A DNA stretch of 64,000 bases from Vitellaria paradoxa (taxonomy: Eukaryota; Streptophyta; Magnoliopsida; Ericales; Sapotaceae): the NCBI GenBank assembly GCA_019916065.1, contig CM034236.1, positions 17,961,306 through 18,025,305 on the forward strand, in the 5' to 3' direction. Below, piece by piece: positions 1 to 12,129 of the stretch. Position 1 is the first letter of the stretch; every line of letters begins with the position of its first letter. Position numbers and translations under genes: made by a program. The notes beneath the pieces are model-generated. The model did not search any database and had not been told where the DNA came from. It was given only the letters and a program-made list of their open reading frames with translations.

Positions 1-1453
1 GGAAAAATAAACACCTGTTAGAAGTAGCTCGGACATTACTATTTCAAAATATGGTACCTAAATACCTTTGGGGCGAAGCAACTTTAACGGCAACATATTT
101 GATTAATCGAATGCCTAGTAAGGTTTTGAACTTTAAAACTTCTTTGGATGTTTTTCTTTGTTTTTTTCCAACAAACAAGCTTTCTTCTGTTTTGCCTCTA
201 AAAGTATTTGGGTGTACTGCATTTGTCCATATCCATGAACAAAACAGAAGCAAACTTGAACCCAGAGCTCGAAAATGTGTGTTTATTGGATATGCTCCCA
301 CTCAAAAGGGATACAAATGTTTTGACCCAGTTTCAAAAAATTTATTCATCACCATGGATGTAACCTTTTTTGAATCAACATCGTTTTTTACACCTCATCT
401 TTAGAGGGGGGGGGGAGGAAAATAGAAGATTCGGAACAATGATGAATCTTCCACACCTATTGATGAAACAACTGTTGACCAAATCAAGATCCCAAACATT
501 ATTGTACCGAACATAGGTGAATTAAGTCCTTTAAATGATGAAAATGTAGACTTATGCTTTGGTGTCAGGACATGAAAAACATGATTCCAAAGTGACAAAT
601 GGGAAAGAAACAAGTACCAAAAACATGGGCTTAACACCCTTTGATATTGTTTACTCCAGAAGGAATACTAATCAAAGGAAAGAGTCCAACGATTCCTTAC
701 ACTGCCATGAATCCGAGATCCCATCAGGTAACATTCCTTCTGAGTCTACTCAAGCTATTCAATCTGTTTCTAAATCCATAAGTCCTCTTTTTGAGTTTGA
801 TGACTCCAATCTTCCTATTGCCATCCGAAAAGGTACAAGAACTTGTACCAAACACCCATTGTCCAACTTTGTGTCATATAAAAATCTCTCACCTATTTTT
901 CGTGCCTTTACCTCACAAGTGTCACGTCTGGAGATTCCAAAGAATGTGCAGGATGCCTCAAAGGTTCCAGAGTGGAAGGAGGCTGTCTTAGAGGAGATGA
1001 AGGCTCTTGAGAAGAATCGGACATGGGATATGATGGAATTGCCGAGAAATAAAACAACTGTGGGATGCAAGTGGGTGTTCACAATCAAATACAGATCAAA
1101 TGGGACAATTGAGTGATATAAGGTTAGATTGGTTGCCAAAGGATTTACCCAAACCTATGGCATTGATTACTTAGAGACATTTGCTCCTGTAGTAAAGCTG
1201 AACACCATTAGAGTCCTCCTGTTAGTTGCAGCCAATCTCGACTGGCCGTTACAACAATTAGATGTAAAGAATGCTTTTCTAAATGGAGATTTGGAGGAAG
1301 AAGTGTACATGGACGCACCCTCGGGATTTGAAAAAGAGTTTGGTTCAAAGATATGCAAACTGAAGAAATCCCTGTACGGACTGAAATAATCACCAAGAGC
1401 TTGGTTTGAGAAGTTTACTTAGTTTGTGAAAGGCTAGGGTTATACACAAGGAC
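1..1453 (+). pseudogene. Copia pol fragment C0 (integrase C-terminus to reverse transcriptase), truncated
   Basis: The sequence enters at the left edge in the integrase region (WGEA and YLINRMP motifs near 70-110), passes the GYAP and GYKC block near 285-320 and reaches reverse transcriptase ([13 protein letters not shown] and [11 protein letters not shown] near 1130-1290). It stops abruptly near 1453, just past the GLKQSPRAW block. It closely resembles the protein of C4 (minus, 26251-30699), so it belongs to the same family. Breaks visible are a CAG-to-TAG change plus an expanded G run at 402-417, TGA at 1114-1116 where relatives have Arg, TAA at 1387-1389 where relatives have Gln, and two more TAG codons before 1440. 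No LTR is seen on the right side. The 5' half lies outside the window. Confidence 0.9.
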
Positions 1454-1920
1454 TTGGGACAGAATGTGGATTTTATATTAGGAGTTCGTTTTATTTAAAT
1501 ATATCACTTTATTTAAGTCGAGTTTATAGGATAAATAGGTAAGTTATCTTTGTAGATATTTTAAATTAGTTTGAATTTTTTTTAAAGTAGGAGCATATGA
1601 TTTATAGGATAATTAGATAAGTTATCTCTATAGAAATTTTAAGTTAGTTGGAAGTGTTAGGAGTAAATGATTATTAAAGTTGAAAATTCTATTTTAAGAA
1701 TTAATGGAAGTAATAAAAATTTGAATTGTCAAGGATTAAGATAAGGATCAGTCATGTGTTCGAATTAGAGATGTATAGATTTGAAATCAGAATGCAAACA
1801 AATATACTACTTTGGTTCAATGTATCAGGATATGCATACAAATAGTTACTTTGGTTTAACTTATCTTATCCACGTCATTTGATTGAGTAATTTGCAGTTC
1901 CTGGATGGGGCTGTATAGGC
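1454..1920. other. No gene seen; AT-rich spacer
   Basis: No extended open frame, RNA gene or recognisable repeat end was found between the copia fragment and the DUF4283-like fragment. Confidence 0.5.
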
Positions 1921-3629
1921 TTAAGGAAGCTGATGTTTCTCCAGAGAGGAGACATTTTCAGACACTAAACTGCTGTCTGAAAAAGATTTTCCCGAGATGT
2001 CTTCCACTTCGAAGGAAGAGGCCTTATTATTAAGCAGTAAAGAGGTCTCTTTAAGGTGCTTCTTGGAGAAATATTTTCTTCCAAACAATGCTTTCTGTCT
2101 AACAGAGTTATGATCCCCAGTGTTTAGATTAGCTGCATCTGTTTCTGCCTTGTAATTATTTCCATCTTGATGAACCAGCAGGTTGGGTTCATTGTATGTG
2201 GGACCTTCAACTCCCAGGTTGCTAAGGACATTGAATTGGTTAGCCTCTTGTTTGTCCTTAGCAATTAGTGTTTTCTGTTTGTTTCTATGAATTGGGATCC
2301 ATTTAGTTTCCCCTATAGACGTTGGGTGACTTTTGAAGTGGTGAGCCGCATGTTGCTTTAATTGTTGACCCTTTCGACTTCCCAAGGCAGGAGCATTCAA
2401 TGCACCAACAGAAGTATCATGCGCCACCTTCTTTCTTCCCTCCGGTGGTTAGAAGTTGCCTTTGGACAAAGAATCATCTGCTCAATCAACTCATGGTTCT
2501 CGTTCCACCCATAGTGGGCAGTCATACATAAGTTGGCCAACAACTACTTTGACAGGAGCTGGAATGGCTCTACCATTGCCTTTGACTCTTAAGCGTGCCC
2601 ATTTTAGGTTCTTAGAGTGCCTGGTCTCCTCATCCATCTCCAAAATCTACCACAGAACTCGCCGATGCTTCGGAAGACCCTAAGACTCCAAAGGTAGACA
2701 GGCAGTCCCACCACTTTAACCTATACAGCAGACTGGTTTCTTCCTCTTCTTGAGCAGCAGCCCCAACTATGCCATTTGTCTAAGAGTAGTGGATGACCAT
2801 TGAAAGTGATCCTCTCCATCAAGAACTTCTCTGCTAGTTCCTTGGAAGGGAAAGAGAATAGGAATCTTTCCCCATCCAAAGCCTTGATATCCAGTCCTCC
2901 AGGGATTTTCCATTTCTTGTTCAACCATGTGGAAATAGTGCCTATGTCTATGCTGTGCGAGCTTGGACCTCCAAACCTGCCAATTAAGCAGTGGCTCATG
3001 TTATGATAGCTACTAACTGCATCTTCAAAGTTTACTGATATATGCTGGCCCATGTTTGAACATCGAATATTAGGAAGGTTCCACTTTGGTAAAGTAGCAG
3101 CTTGAAGATAGGATCTAATGCTAGTCCTCCTTTCCAAGTCACTATCTATAGGGCTGGGCAGTACCCTGTATAGATCTTGGTTGCTCTTATAGGGAGTGGG
3201 GTTATCTATTTCTCCTATGGTGAACTCAAAGATTAGATTGGTGAAGAAGCACCAGCCTTGCCCTGCTGAAAGTTCTGGAATCCTAACTTGGTATCTATCG
3301 AAAGGAGCAAATAGACGAAGTTCTAGCTTCCTATCATGTCCAACTCTGATTCTGGTGCAAACAAGAGTCCTATATCCTCGTCTAAGATGACCAAGTTGCT
3401 GAATTCCAGCATTGGATTTGAGCTCTTTTACACACATCTTCTGAATCCAGACTAATTCTTCTTCAAATAAAACTAAAGCTCTAGCATAGCCTTTGCCCCT
3501 CTCCACAATCCTAACGCCATCTTTAATCTTGAAATCCTGGTCAATATCAATGGAGATACCATTGATATGAAAAGATTTTTTGCCCCTCATACTATGCTGA
3601 AACAATCTGTTGTTCCTAGAGTGGTGCAT
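1921..3629 (-). pseudogene. DUF4283-domain (LINE ORF1-like) protein, disrupted
   Basis: Reading leftwards from 3629, a 302-codon frame opens with VRIVERGKGYARAL and carries the DUF4283 core near its C-terminus (WLNKKWKIPGG, then FPSKELAEKFL, then LDKW). A stop follows at about 2721, where relatives have Trp. The next residues in the same frame are KVVGLPVYLWS and IGEFCG, the usual continuation of this domain, so the stop lies inside the gene. A frame change near 2640 is followed by a 168-codon low-complexity tail (2427-1921). DUF4283 proteins with this architecture are usually ORF1 products of plant L1-type LINEs. No endonuclease or reverse transcriptase ORF follows, so this is a remnant without ORF2. 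Confidence 0.7.
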
Positions 3630-4500
3630 GTTAGTAGAATATCTCCTAACATGTACTGAGCTTTTGAGAGCTGAAGAGTCATGAAGTATATAATTTATTT
3701 TTATTAACTAAATTTAATATGTAATATTAATTATATTTTTTTCTAAACCTAAGAGAAAAAACAAAAATTGGTCCCTCCTAACCAAAACTTCTGGCTTCGT
3801 CCGTGTGTGTAAGATAACTGAGTGTGCATTTGCATGTTGTACACAAATCCGAAGTAATCATACAAAGAGAGACCAAATGCCCACAAACTACTTATGAATC
3901 ACACAAACAGAGACCTACAATCCCAGTAATATATTCAAATTAAGTAAAGCAGCTAATTAGTGAGTTTATAATTCTGGGGTGTTTAGTGATTTTTTGACTG
4001 ACATATATTTTTAAGGATTAACAATTGGAATCCATGTATGAGGACAAAGATTCTCCTTAGTGTAATGGGGGAAGATTCTCAGTGAAATCAATTTATCAGT
4101 TGATCATCAAGGAGGCTTTTTTTTTTTTTTTTTTGGGAGCATGGAACCAGCTCTAAATTCTAAATAAACAATGTTAATCTATACACATGAATCAAAAATT
4201 CCAAATCAGAAATTAAAAACTAGAAATTACATATGAATCAAAAATTAAAAAAAACCATTCCCACCAAAAAAAGGAAAAAAAAAACCGTTTCCTAATCAGA
4301 AAACCAAACATAAACAAACAAAAAATGAAGTAAAAATCCCAAAATAGATATACAAATTCAAAGTCTGTGATATATATATATACGTATATGATACGTATAT
4401 ATATAAAACTCCTTGCACTTCTGTGATTTAAGCATAGGATTGAAAATGCGTTTACATAGAGATGAGCTGTGGTGAGGGGTGATGGCGGTGGAGGTTAGGC
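3630..4500. other. Non-coding AT-rich stretch
   Basis: It contains a T run near 4117-4134, A-rich tracts at 4240-4330 and an alternating TA/CGTA palindromic stretch at about 4370-4407. No gene or element end was identified. Confidence 0.5.
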
Positions 4501-4512
4501 GAGGCTCAATGT

Positions 4513-4560
4513 TCAGAGAGAGAGAGAGAGAGTGTGTGTGTGTGTGTGAGAGAGAGAGGA
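4513..4560. repeat. Compound microsatellite (AG)n(TG)n(AG)n
   Basis: An AG run is followed directly by a TG run and a second AG run. Confidence 0.9.
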
Positions 4561-5188
4561 AGTGAAGTGTAAGTCTATAGCGAGGAAGCTGAAATTGAAA
4601 ACTTATTATGAAATTGAGTTTTCATTAATAGTATTCTAGCAATTATTTTTAACCGGATAGCAATCTCTATATTTTTTATTAAAATATCAGTAAGACAGAA
4701 AAAAAAATTCAGTCTTAGAATCTTAGCTTCCAACAAGAGCGGGATTGAAAAGTTTAGATCACCTGCTCCGACTACAATAGTTGCCGGAATCTTCATTGCT
4801 GGCCTTGAACACAGACTCTGGCCCATTGAAGATGCCGCCACTCCGCCATATCTCTATCAATGCCCAGAAATCTTCTGCGCTTGTTCCCTATCGATCTTAA
4901 CACCGCTGCTGATCACAAGTGACTGGGTAACCCTACTGCTCTGACCCACAATTTATATGGCTTCTTCTCCAGTATGTAGTAGCCCCTCGAAGGCTTCTAT
5001 GTCCTGAGTTGGACTGAAACCTCCCCAAATCACTACTGTTCTTTAATAGCCCTCGAAACTTCCTTCTCTGATGGTAGTATAAACAGGAATGCCACGCTGC
5101 TGAGGTCCTCCACTTCTGTTCCTACTGAAAATTCCCATCTCTTTTCGGCCCACAACTTCATCACCCTCGCCTCCAGTACCGCTTCTAA

Positions 5189-5609
5189 TCAACCCTCAAT
5201 GTGGCCCACCAAGCAGCTCCCAAAGAAACGAGCTCTATCCTTCTTGACACTGAAGTAGGCTTCAAAGTCGCAATCTGATCCATATGCTGTGGATTTGATG
5301 AAGCAATGACTCTCTGACCATTCGGGGAATTCTGCAACTTCTGTTAATGACCTTCTAATTTCCCTGTTCACCACCATTTCACTCAGCTCCGTAGCCATGT
5401 CCGTCCGTCCGGCCAAAATCCATCTCTAGAATGAAGACGCATCTCCTCACTTTTCCTTCTTCAATATAGACAATGAGATATCTTACAGCTCTGTTTGCTA
5501 TCCCCCTAACTTGCAGCTGTTGACTACCTTTACAAATTTGCTTCACCACTCCTCTTCGCCACTTTCTGTCAAAAAAGTGTCCATGCAACCTCCAATCACT
5601 CTGCTTCAT
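5189..5609 (-). pseudogene. Second DUF4283/LINE ORF1-like fragment
   Basis: Two overlapping short minus-strand frames (5609-5379 and 5416-5189) look like one sequence broken by a frameshift near 5390-5410. The first contains EEGKVRRCVFIL and the second GRTDMATELSEMV, resembling the 'rr-vfiP ... GW--la--L' block found upstream of DUF4283 in plant LINE ORF1 proteins. The orientation matches 3629-1921. It could be a second copy or a displaced 5' part of the same element. Assignment is by similarity of short motifs only. Confidence 0.35.
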
Positions 5610-5619
5610 CGGCCAATAG

Positions 5620-6599
5620 CAAAATCTCTCACCGGTAGCCCCTAGACCTTTCCAAATTTTGGAAGGCTTATTTCTTTTTTCCTTATGTTCTAGGCATTCT
5701 ATCCCAAAAAGTAAGGAACAGAATTGGTAAAATTAGAACAGTGGCAGCTCAGATAAAAAAGATGAAAAAACAAAACAACAATCTGTTCTGCTTGTTCTTG
5801 CCTGCTGCCCAAAAAGCCAAGTCATAAATGGCTAAATTCTAATTTAAAAAAAAAAAAAAGAAAAAAAGAAGGAACAAGAGTTACCCAAACCAAAGAAAAG
5901 AAATGAAGCTTACAAAACACACCAGTAGGTTAAATAGCTAAAAATGCTGATCAAATGGATGAATTTTATTTTAAACCTGAGGACATGATGAGGGTGGCTA
6001 ATTGTGCATTCTTTGCTGGGGCCTCCAAATTGACAAGAAAATTCACATTATAATCCAAAGGGACAAGTTAAATTAGTTGGTCAAAAATCGTTTGAATACT
6101 TCGCTATTGCTACATGTTTCAGAGACCTGTTATAGGCAGTCTTTAAAATTGCTCAGTACATATTTAGCATTGGTCTTCAGTGATGTTAGAGATAGTTTTG
6201 TTTAACATTGACCCTTAAAGCGTCAATCGCAAGAACTTTTAGCACAGCAAGGGCAGTTGTTTAAACCACTTTGAATTCAGAGTGATTTTTGAGTATATTC
6301 AATTAAGAATATAGATAGAACTAGACGACCTAATTCATTTAATCATCATAATACAAATTATATTGGTTATTTCATCTTGATCTATGGTATATTCTAATTT
6401 GACAGCGGCCAGTCTCGGCATTCATTTTCACACTGGATCTTCTGTAGCTACCTGTGAAGGTTCATAGGATTTTTATATGTAATTTGAACTTTTTAGAACA
6501 CTTAGGTTAACATTTATGATGATTCCTATTCTATAATCAGTTCTTTGTTTTTTCACCCTTATTGGAAGCTTTGAAACTTGCATTGAAAGATTTCCTTTT
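5620..6599. other. No gene seen
   Basis: Searched for upstream GBA2 exons and for repeat ends. Only A-rich tracts (5845-5880) and ordinary AT-rich sequence were seen. The right boundary is the C1 insertion site. Confidence 0.5.
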
Positions 6600-6604
6600 A
6601 TCTA

Positions 6605-6786
6605 TGTCAGAATATTCCAGAATATTTGCTTAGTTAAGAATTATTGTGTTTTTAATTATTGTGATTGGAATTTCCTTTCTTAGTATGATTGTAATTTCCT
6701 TTCTTGGTGTAACTCTGTTATTATAAATGTAATGGAAAAGAGGAGGCTAATTAAGTCTCTGATTTCTATCTATCAAGTTTTCAACT
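6605..6786 (+). repeat. C1 5' LTR
   Basis: Starts TGTCAGAATATTCC and ends TTTTCAACT, with a TATA-like TTATAAAT near 6720. The end is CAACT rather than the usual CA, but equal LTR length and the exact TSD fix it. Confidence 0.9.
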
Positions 6787-6798
6787 TGGTATCAGAGT
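6787..6798 (+). promoter_or_regulatory. C1 primer binding site (tRNA-iMet)
   Basis: TGGTATCAGAGT directly after the LTR matches the complement of the 3' end of plant initiator tRNA-Met except for the last base. Confidence 0.85.
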
Positions 6799-7394
6799 AG
6801 GAAACTTTGCCCTTTCCAAAAAAAAAAAAAATTGCAGTTAGGGTTTAAAGTGCTCACCGTCAGAGTACACTTGCTCAATCTCCGATCATCAGCGATTGTC
6901 GGTGACCGGCGAACCGACTACACAACTCGGTTCTGTTTAACAGCTCTTGACGGTGAGAACCCGTCAGCTACGATGGTCTGAAAGTCGTCCAATCGACTGA
7001 GTCGCCTAAAGTCCTTCATCGTCAGCCCTTGTCTGAGATTTCTGTCGTGCTCACTTGATCTGATGTTCGCCTGATGGTCTCGATCTTTGATTGAGGATTT
7101 CTCGGTCTGAAACTCGATTGCCACTGATGCTTCGTCGTCTCTCTCCGCTTACTCGCCGATTGTCTTTGAATTTCCAATGCTTCGTCCCTCAATCGTCTCT
7201 CGCTGATTGGCTTTGGATTTCTCTTTTGGACTAGTCAACGTGTCTCACTGCTGATGGTCTATTTTTTTTTAAAATTGATCTGATTCACTCGGTGATCCAG
7301 TAGCAATTTGGTTTTGATCTCGGCTGATAGGTGGTACTAAGTGGTGCTGTTTTCTATTATTTGATAATCAGTATTTGATCTATTTGGTGTATTT

Positions 7395-9065
7395 GTGGCA
7401 ATGGCTAATGAATCTTCTAAAATGACCTCTGATTTGGTTCCAATTCTGGCTGTACCTGTTGTTCTGTCTGACAGCCTTCCCAGATCAATTTCTAGTGAAA
7501 AGTTGAATGGAGCAAATTATTTGACTTGGTCACATGCTGTATGGAATTTTCTTATAAGCCGACAGATGGAACACTTCATTACTGATATGCCTCCAGATTT
7601 ACAGTCTGTTAATTATAAACAGTGGAGGGCTGTAGATGCTGTGGTTATGAATTGGTTATGGCATAGCTTAGAACCTTCTGTATTACACATAGTGTCAATA
7701 TGTGATACGTCAAAAGCAATTTGGGACTCTTTATCTGACTCTTTCTCTCAGCGAAGCAATGTTTTTGAAATCTTTGAAGCTTATGAGCGGCTCTTTTCGT
7801 TTCGACAGAATGGTCGATCTTTGTCTGAGTATTACAGCACACTTAAAGGACTTGGTGATCATTTGTTACAGCTTTGTCCTTTTCCAAAGACTAAGGCGGA
7901 TATGATAAAGCAATGGGAGGAACTTATAACTGTTTTACTTTTGGCTGGTTTGGATGATAATCTTCGTGGTTATCGTGATCAGCTTCTGGCTGGAGAGACT
8001 ATTCCTTCCATGGCTAATGCTTATTTTCGTTTGCGGCGTTCTTCATTAGGTCATCACTCTCGAATAGCACCTTCCTTCTCTGGTGGCTCTGATTCTGCTG
8101 CTTTGGTTGGTAGTGGACGCAGTAATTCACGTGGTGGTTCTCGTGGTGGTCGTAATTCTCGTGGTGGATCTCGAGGCTTTGGGAGAGGTACAAAGAAGTG
8201 TGATCATTGTGGTGCTACTAATCATACCGAGCTATATTGTTGGAAGAAATATGGTCGTCCTGAGCAGACTCATCATGTTGCTGTGGAATCTACGGGACTT
8301 GATTCTAGTACTAGTGCTGCTAGCTCGAGCGAACCATCAGTATCCCATTTTGATTCACAAAATCCATTTTCTGCAGTTGAGTTAGAAGCTATTGTGCAAA
8401 CTCTCCGCATTTCTCGCTCCTCCAGTTCTGTTGCCACGCTGGCTCATTCAGGTAGTATTGCTTGCTTTACTGCTTATGCTTCCCAGTGGGTCATTGACTC
8501 TGGAGCTAGCACCCATGTTTCAGGTAATCCATCTTTATTTTCTAACTTGACTCAAACCACACATCGTATCATCTTAGCTGATGGGTCCTGCCGGTTTGTA
8601 GCTGGTAAAGGATTACTTCAACCTTTCCCTTCTTTTTCCCTACCCTCGAGTTTCTATGTTCCAAAGTTTCTTTTTAATTTATTGTCTGTTAGTCAACTCA
8701 CTAAAACATTAAATTGCTCTATAACCTTTTCTCCTTCTTCTTGTGTGTTTCAAGATCTCAGGACGCAGAGGACGATTGGTTCGGGATGTGAGCGGAATGG
8801 ACTTTACTATCTGGATCCTACAAGTTTTTTTATTTCTCCTTCTGTTTTCGTTACAACTGTTTCTCCTTTTCAATGGCACTGTCGCCTGGGTCATCCATCC
8901 TTGGCTCGCCTCAAGTTGGTAATTCCTAGTTTAGAGTCTGTTTTGAGTCTTGAGTGTGAAGCTTGTCAGCTTGGCAAGCATCACCGTAGTTTCTTTCCTA
9001 GTCATAATAATCGTCAGTCTAAACCTTTTGATGTAGTCCATACAGACATTTGGGGTCCTTCCTAG
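7395..9065 (+). pseudogene. C1 gag, protease and N-terminal integrase
   Basis: A 556-codon frame. Residues ~35-215 are the copia gag (LNGANYLTW ... YYSTLKGLGDHL). They are followed by an RGGSRGGRNSRGG basic stretch and a CCHC zinc knuckle (CDHCGATNHTELYC, ~residues 270-283). Then come the aspartic protease motif WVIDSGAST (~365) and the integrase HHCC region (WHCRLGHP and CEACQLGKHH). It ends TDIWGPS-TAG at 9063-9065, where related elements continue, so the TAG is a premature stop. The leader between the primer site and the start is about 600 bp. Confidence 0.9.
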
Positions 9066-9770
9066 GTTTCAACTTTTAATGGATATTGGTATTTTGTTAG
9101 TTTTGTGGATGATTACTTTCGAATGACTTGGCTGTTTTTAATGAAAAATCGTTCTGAGTTACCTGCTATTATTTTGCGCTTTTATAATGAGATTCTTACG
9201 CAATTTGACAAACGCATCAAAATTCTTCGTTTTAATAATGCATTGGAATACACTAAATTTGTCATGGATACTTTTTGTGTTGAATGGGGAATTATTCATC
9301 TGACTACTTGTGTTCACATCTCCCAACAAAATGGTGTTGCTGAACGCAAGTATAGTCATTTGTTAGATGTGGCTCGTACCTTGTGCTTTAATATGAATGT
9401 TCCCAAACAGTATTGGGGTGAGGCTGTTTTGACTGCTTGTTATCTCATTAATCGGGTTCCATCTGTTTCCCTTGGTAATCGGTCCTCTTTTTCTCTCCTT
9501 TATCCCTCAACGTCCCCGTTTTCCCTTACTCCTCATACCTTTGGTTGTGTTGCATTTGTTCATAATCTTGACCCAGGCTTGGATAAACTTTCTCCTCATG
9601 CCAGACGGTGCATTTTTCTTAGTTATTCCCGCACTCAAAAAGGTTATCGTTGTTATCATCCTCCTTCTTGCAGGATATTTGTCAGTGCCGATGTTACCTT
9701 TTTTGAGTCTACTTCTTATTTTTCTCGTGAGGGGGAGCCTTCTCCCTCCTCTCGAGAGGGGAGTGGTCTA
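9066..9770 (+). pseudogene. C1 integrase core, C-terminal part
   Basis: Continues in the frame of the gag ORF: VDDYFRMTWLFLMKN, then LRFNNALEYTKF where the second catalytic Asp should stand (usual form RxDNGxEY; here NN), then QQNGVAERK with the catalytic Glu, and YWGEAVLTACYLINRVP. The frame is lost near 9745-9770 in a run of GAGGGGGAG. Confidence 0.85.
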
Positions 9771-10864
9771 CTACTTTGGATGATCCAGTTCTTCTTGCTT
9801 CTAGTCCTGCTTTTAGTCCTAGCCTGCCTCCACTACAAGGACCTCCTCCTTTGCCTCCTTTGCAGGTGTATCAACATCGTTCTCGTCCTACCGCTCCATG
9901 AACACCAGTCAACTCTGCACCTATGGATTCTGAGTCACTTGAGTCACCTATCACGGATGTTCCTGAAAATTTTGAAGATCATAATACTACATCTCTTGAG
10001 CCTGAACCTATATCTTCCACTGATGATCTTCCTATTGCCCTGCGACGAGGTAGACGTACTTGTACTAAATATCCTATTACTAATTTTATTTCTTATCATC
10101 GCACGTTACCTCGTCTACGATCCTTTGTTTGTGCCTTGTCCTCTATTTCTGTCCCTACCTCTTATGAGCTGGCTTTATTATCACTGGACTGGAAGGCAGC
10201 GATGGATGAGGAGATGCGTGCATTGCATCATAATCATACATGGGATCTTACATCTCTTTCATCTGGACAAAAGACAGTGGGGTGTCGCTGGGTATATAAT
10301 ATTAAGTATTTGCTAGATGGATCTATTGAGAGGCTCAAAGCTCGGTTGGTAGCGAAGGGATATACACAGACAAATGGAGTAGATTATTTGGAGACTTTTT
10401 CTCCAGTTGCCCGCCTTAATTCGGTCCGTATTCTTTTGGCAGTGGCAATAAGTAAGTCTTGGCCTTTGTTTCAACTAGATATTAAAAATGCTTTTATACA
10501 TGGAGAACTTCAGGAAGAGGTATATATGGATCAGCCACCTGGATATGTTCTTCCAGGTAGTGAGCATCTTGTTTGTCGTCTACGTTGAGCTTTGTATGGC
10601 CTCAAGCAATCTCCACGTGCATGGTTTGATCGATTTAGTAAGGTTCTATTAGGTTATGGTTTCAGCCGATCTACATCCGATCACTTAGTATTTATACATC
10701 ATGCTTCCACTGGTACTATTGTTTTGATTGTCTATGTTGATGATATTATTATCTCTGGGGATGATGAGAAGGGCATTTATGAATTGAAGCAACATCTCAG
10801 GAAGCAATTTCATACAAAGGATCTTGGAGTTTTATGGTATTTCTTAGGGATTGAGGTTGCTTGA
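9771..10864 (+). pseudogene. C1 reverse transcriptase
   Basis: After the frame change the sequence carries [52 protein letters not shown] and the polymerase motif VYVDDIIISGDD near 10735-10760. Stops are TGA at 9899, TGA at 10586 (before ALYGLKQSPRAW) and TGA at 10862 (after GIEVA). Each stands where a CGA Arg codon is expected in relatives. Confidence 0.9.
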
Positions 10865-11640
10865 TCCTCACAGGATATATCTCTATCTCAAAGGAAATAT
10901 GTACTAGATTTGCTTTCTGAGACTGGACTCTTGGGGTCACGACTTGCTGATACCCCTATGGATTCTATGGTTTGTCTTGATTCTGAAAGTGGTGATCCTT
11001 TCTCTGACGTTGGTCGGTATCGGCGCTTTGTGGAAAAATTGATTTATCTTACTGTGACACGACCAGATACTACATATGCTGTTGGTGTGGTTAGTCAGTT
11101 TATGCATGCTCTTTGTTAGCCACATTTTGATGCTGTATGTTGAATCTGGAGGTATTTGAAGAGTTCTCCAGGCCAGGGATTACTCTATCGACCGTCTGCT
11201 ATATTGGATATAGTAGGATACAGTGATGCAAACTGGGCTGGCAGTTGATCTGATAGGAGGTCTACTTCTGGGTATTATACCTTTGTCGGTGGTAATCTTG
11301 TGACTTGGCATAGTAAGAAGCAGACAGTAGTTGATCGTTCTAATACTGAAGCTGAATATCGTGCTATAGCTCATATTGCTGTGGAAATGCTTTGTGTTCT
11401 CTCACTACTTAAGGATTTTGGCATTAAAATTTCAACTCCAATGTTGATGTATTGTGATAATCAAGTTGCCATCTTTATTGCCAATAATCCTGTGTTTTAC
11501 GAAAGAACAAAACATATAGAGGTGGATTGTCATTTTATCCGTGATCTCCTACTTAAGAAGGATCTCACTACCCCATTTGTACGCTCAGATTCTTAGCTCA
11601 GTGACATACTAAGCCTTTGTTGTGCTCTCGATTCTAGGAA
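10865..11640 (+). pseudogene. C1 RNase H domain
   Basis: Motifs seen are SQRKYVLDLLSETG, RPDTTYAVGVVSQF, SDANWAGS near 11220-11250, GNLVTWHSKKQ, STEAEYRA and KHIEVDCHFIRD. Stops occur near 11117 (TAG), 11140 (TGA), 11247 (TGA) and 11594 (TAG). A small deletion disrupts the final DILTKPL motif. Confidence 0.88.
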
Positions 11641-11680
11641 TTGTGTTCCAAGCTGGGCATGTTTGACCTCTATGCTCCAG

Positions 11681-11692
11681 TTTGAGGGGCAG
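11681..11692 (+). promoter_or_regulatory. C1 polypurine tract
   Basis: TTTGAGGGGCAG immediately precedes the 3' LTR. Confidence 0.75.
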
Positions 11693-11874
11693 TGTCAGAA
11701 TATTCCAGAATATTTGCTTAGTTAGGAATTATTGTGTTTTTAATTATTGTGATTGGAATTTCCTTTCTTAGTATGACTGTAATTTCCTTTCTTGATGTAA
11801 CTCTGTTATTATAAATATAATGGAAAAAGGGAGGCTAATTAAGTCTCTGATTTCTATCTATCAAGTTTTCAACT
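11693..11874 (+). repeat. C1 3' LTR
   Basis: Same 182-bp length as the 5' LTR with six transitions, followed by TSD ATCTA. Confidence 0.92.
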
Positions 11875-12129
11875 ATCTAAAAAAAAAATCTTTACATAAA
11901 ATTAGGTGATCATTGGGATGCTCATGTACATATTTCCTTTTGGTTTTAGATCCCGTTTCAATTATTCAACACAATTATCTTTCCCAGCCAGCTTTTGTGG
12001 CGTCAAGTGATAACCCTTTCACGTTATTTCATGTGTCTGATTATATTTATTTACTTATTGGCTTCTTACTCTCTGTGTTGTTTGACTAAATCAGATGGGT
12101 ATCATGATCTTTGAATTTATAAAGTCCAT

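Larger units (their letters stand above)
6600..11879 (+). mobile_element. C1: complete Ty1/copia LTR retrotransposon with TSD ATCTA
   Basis: Two 182-bp LTRs (6605-6786 and 11693-11874) flank a gag-protease-integrase-RT-RNase H body in copia order. The 5-bp duplication ATCTA stands at 6600-6604 and 11875-11879. The primer site follows the 5' LTR directly and a purine tract precedes the 3' LTR. I count six differences between the LTRs, all transitions, so about 97% identity, which points to a fairly recent insertion. The coding region is broken by several stops and at least two frameshifts, so the copy is non-autonomous. It lies in the same spacer or intron as the TRIM, upstream of the first visible GBA2 exon. 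Confidence 0.95.

Noticed and set aside
6401..6465. GC-richer patch considered as an upstream GBA2 exon
   Set aside because: None of the three plus-strand frames resembles the N-terminal GBA2 domain, and no good acceptor/donor pair surrounds it.
8083..8385. Leu/Val-rich membrane-like frame
   Set aside because: Out-of-frame shadow of the C1 gag RGG-rich segment.
9472..9783. Hydrophobic frame resembling a membrane protein
   Set aside because: Frame shadow of the C1 integrase C-terminus.
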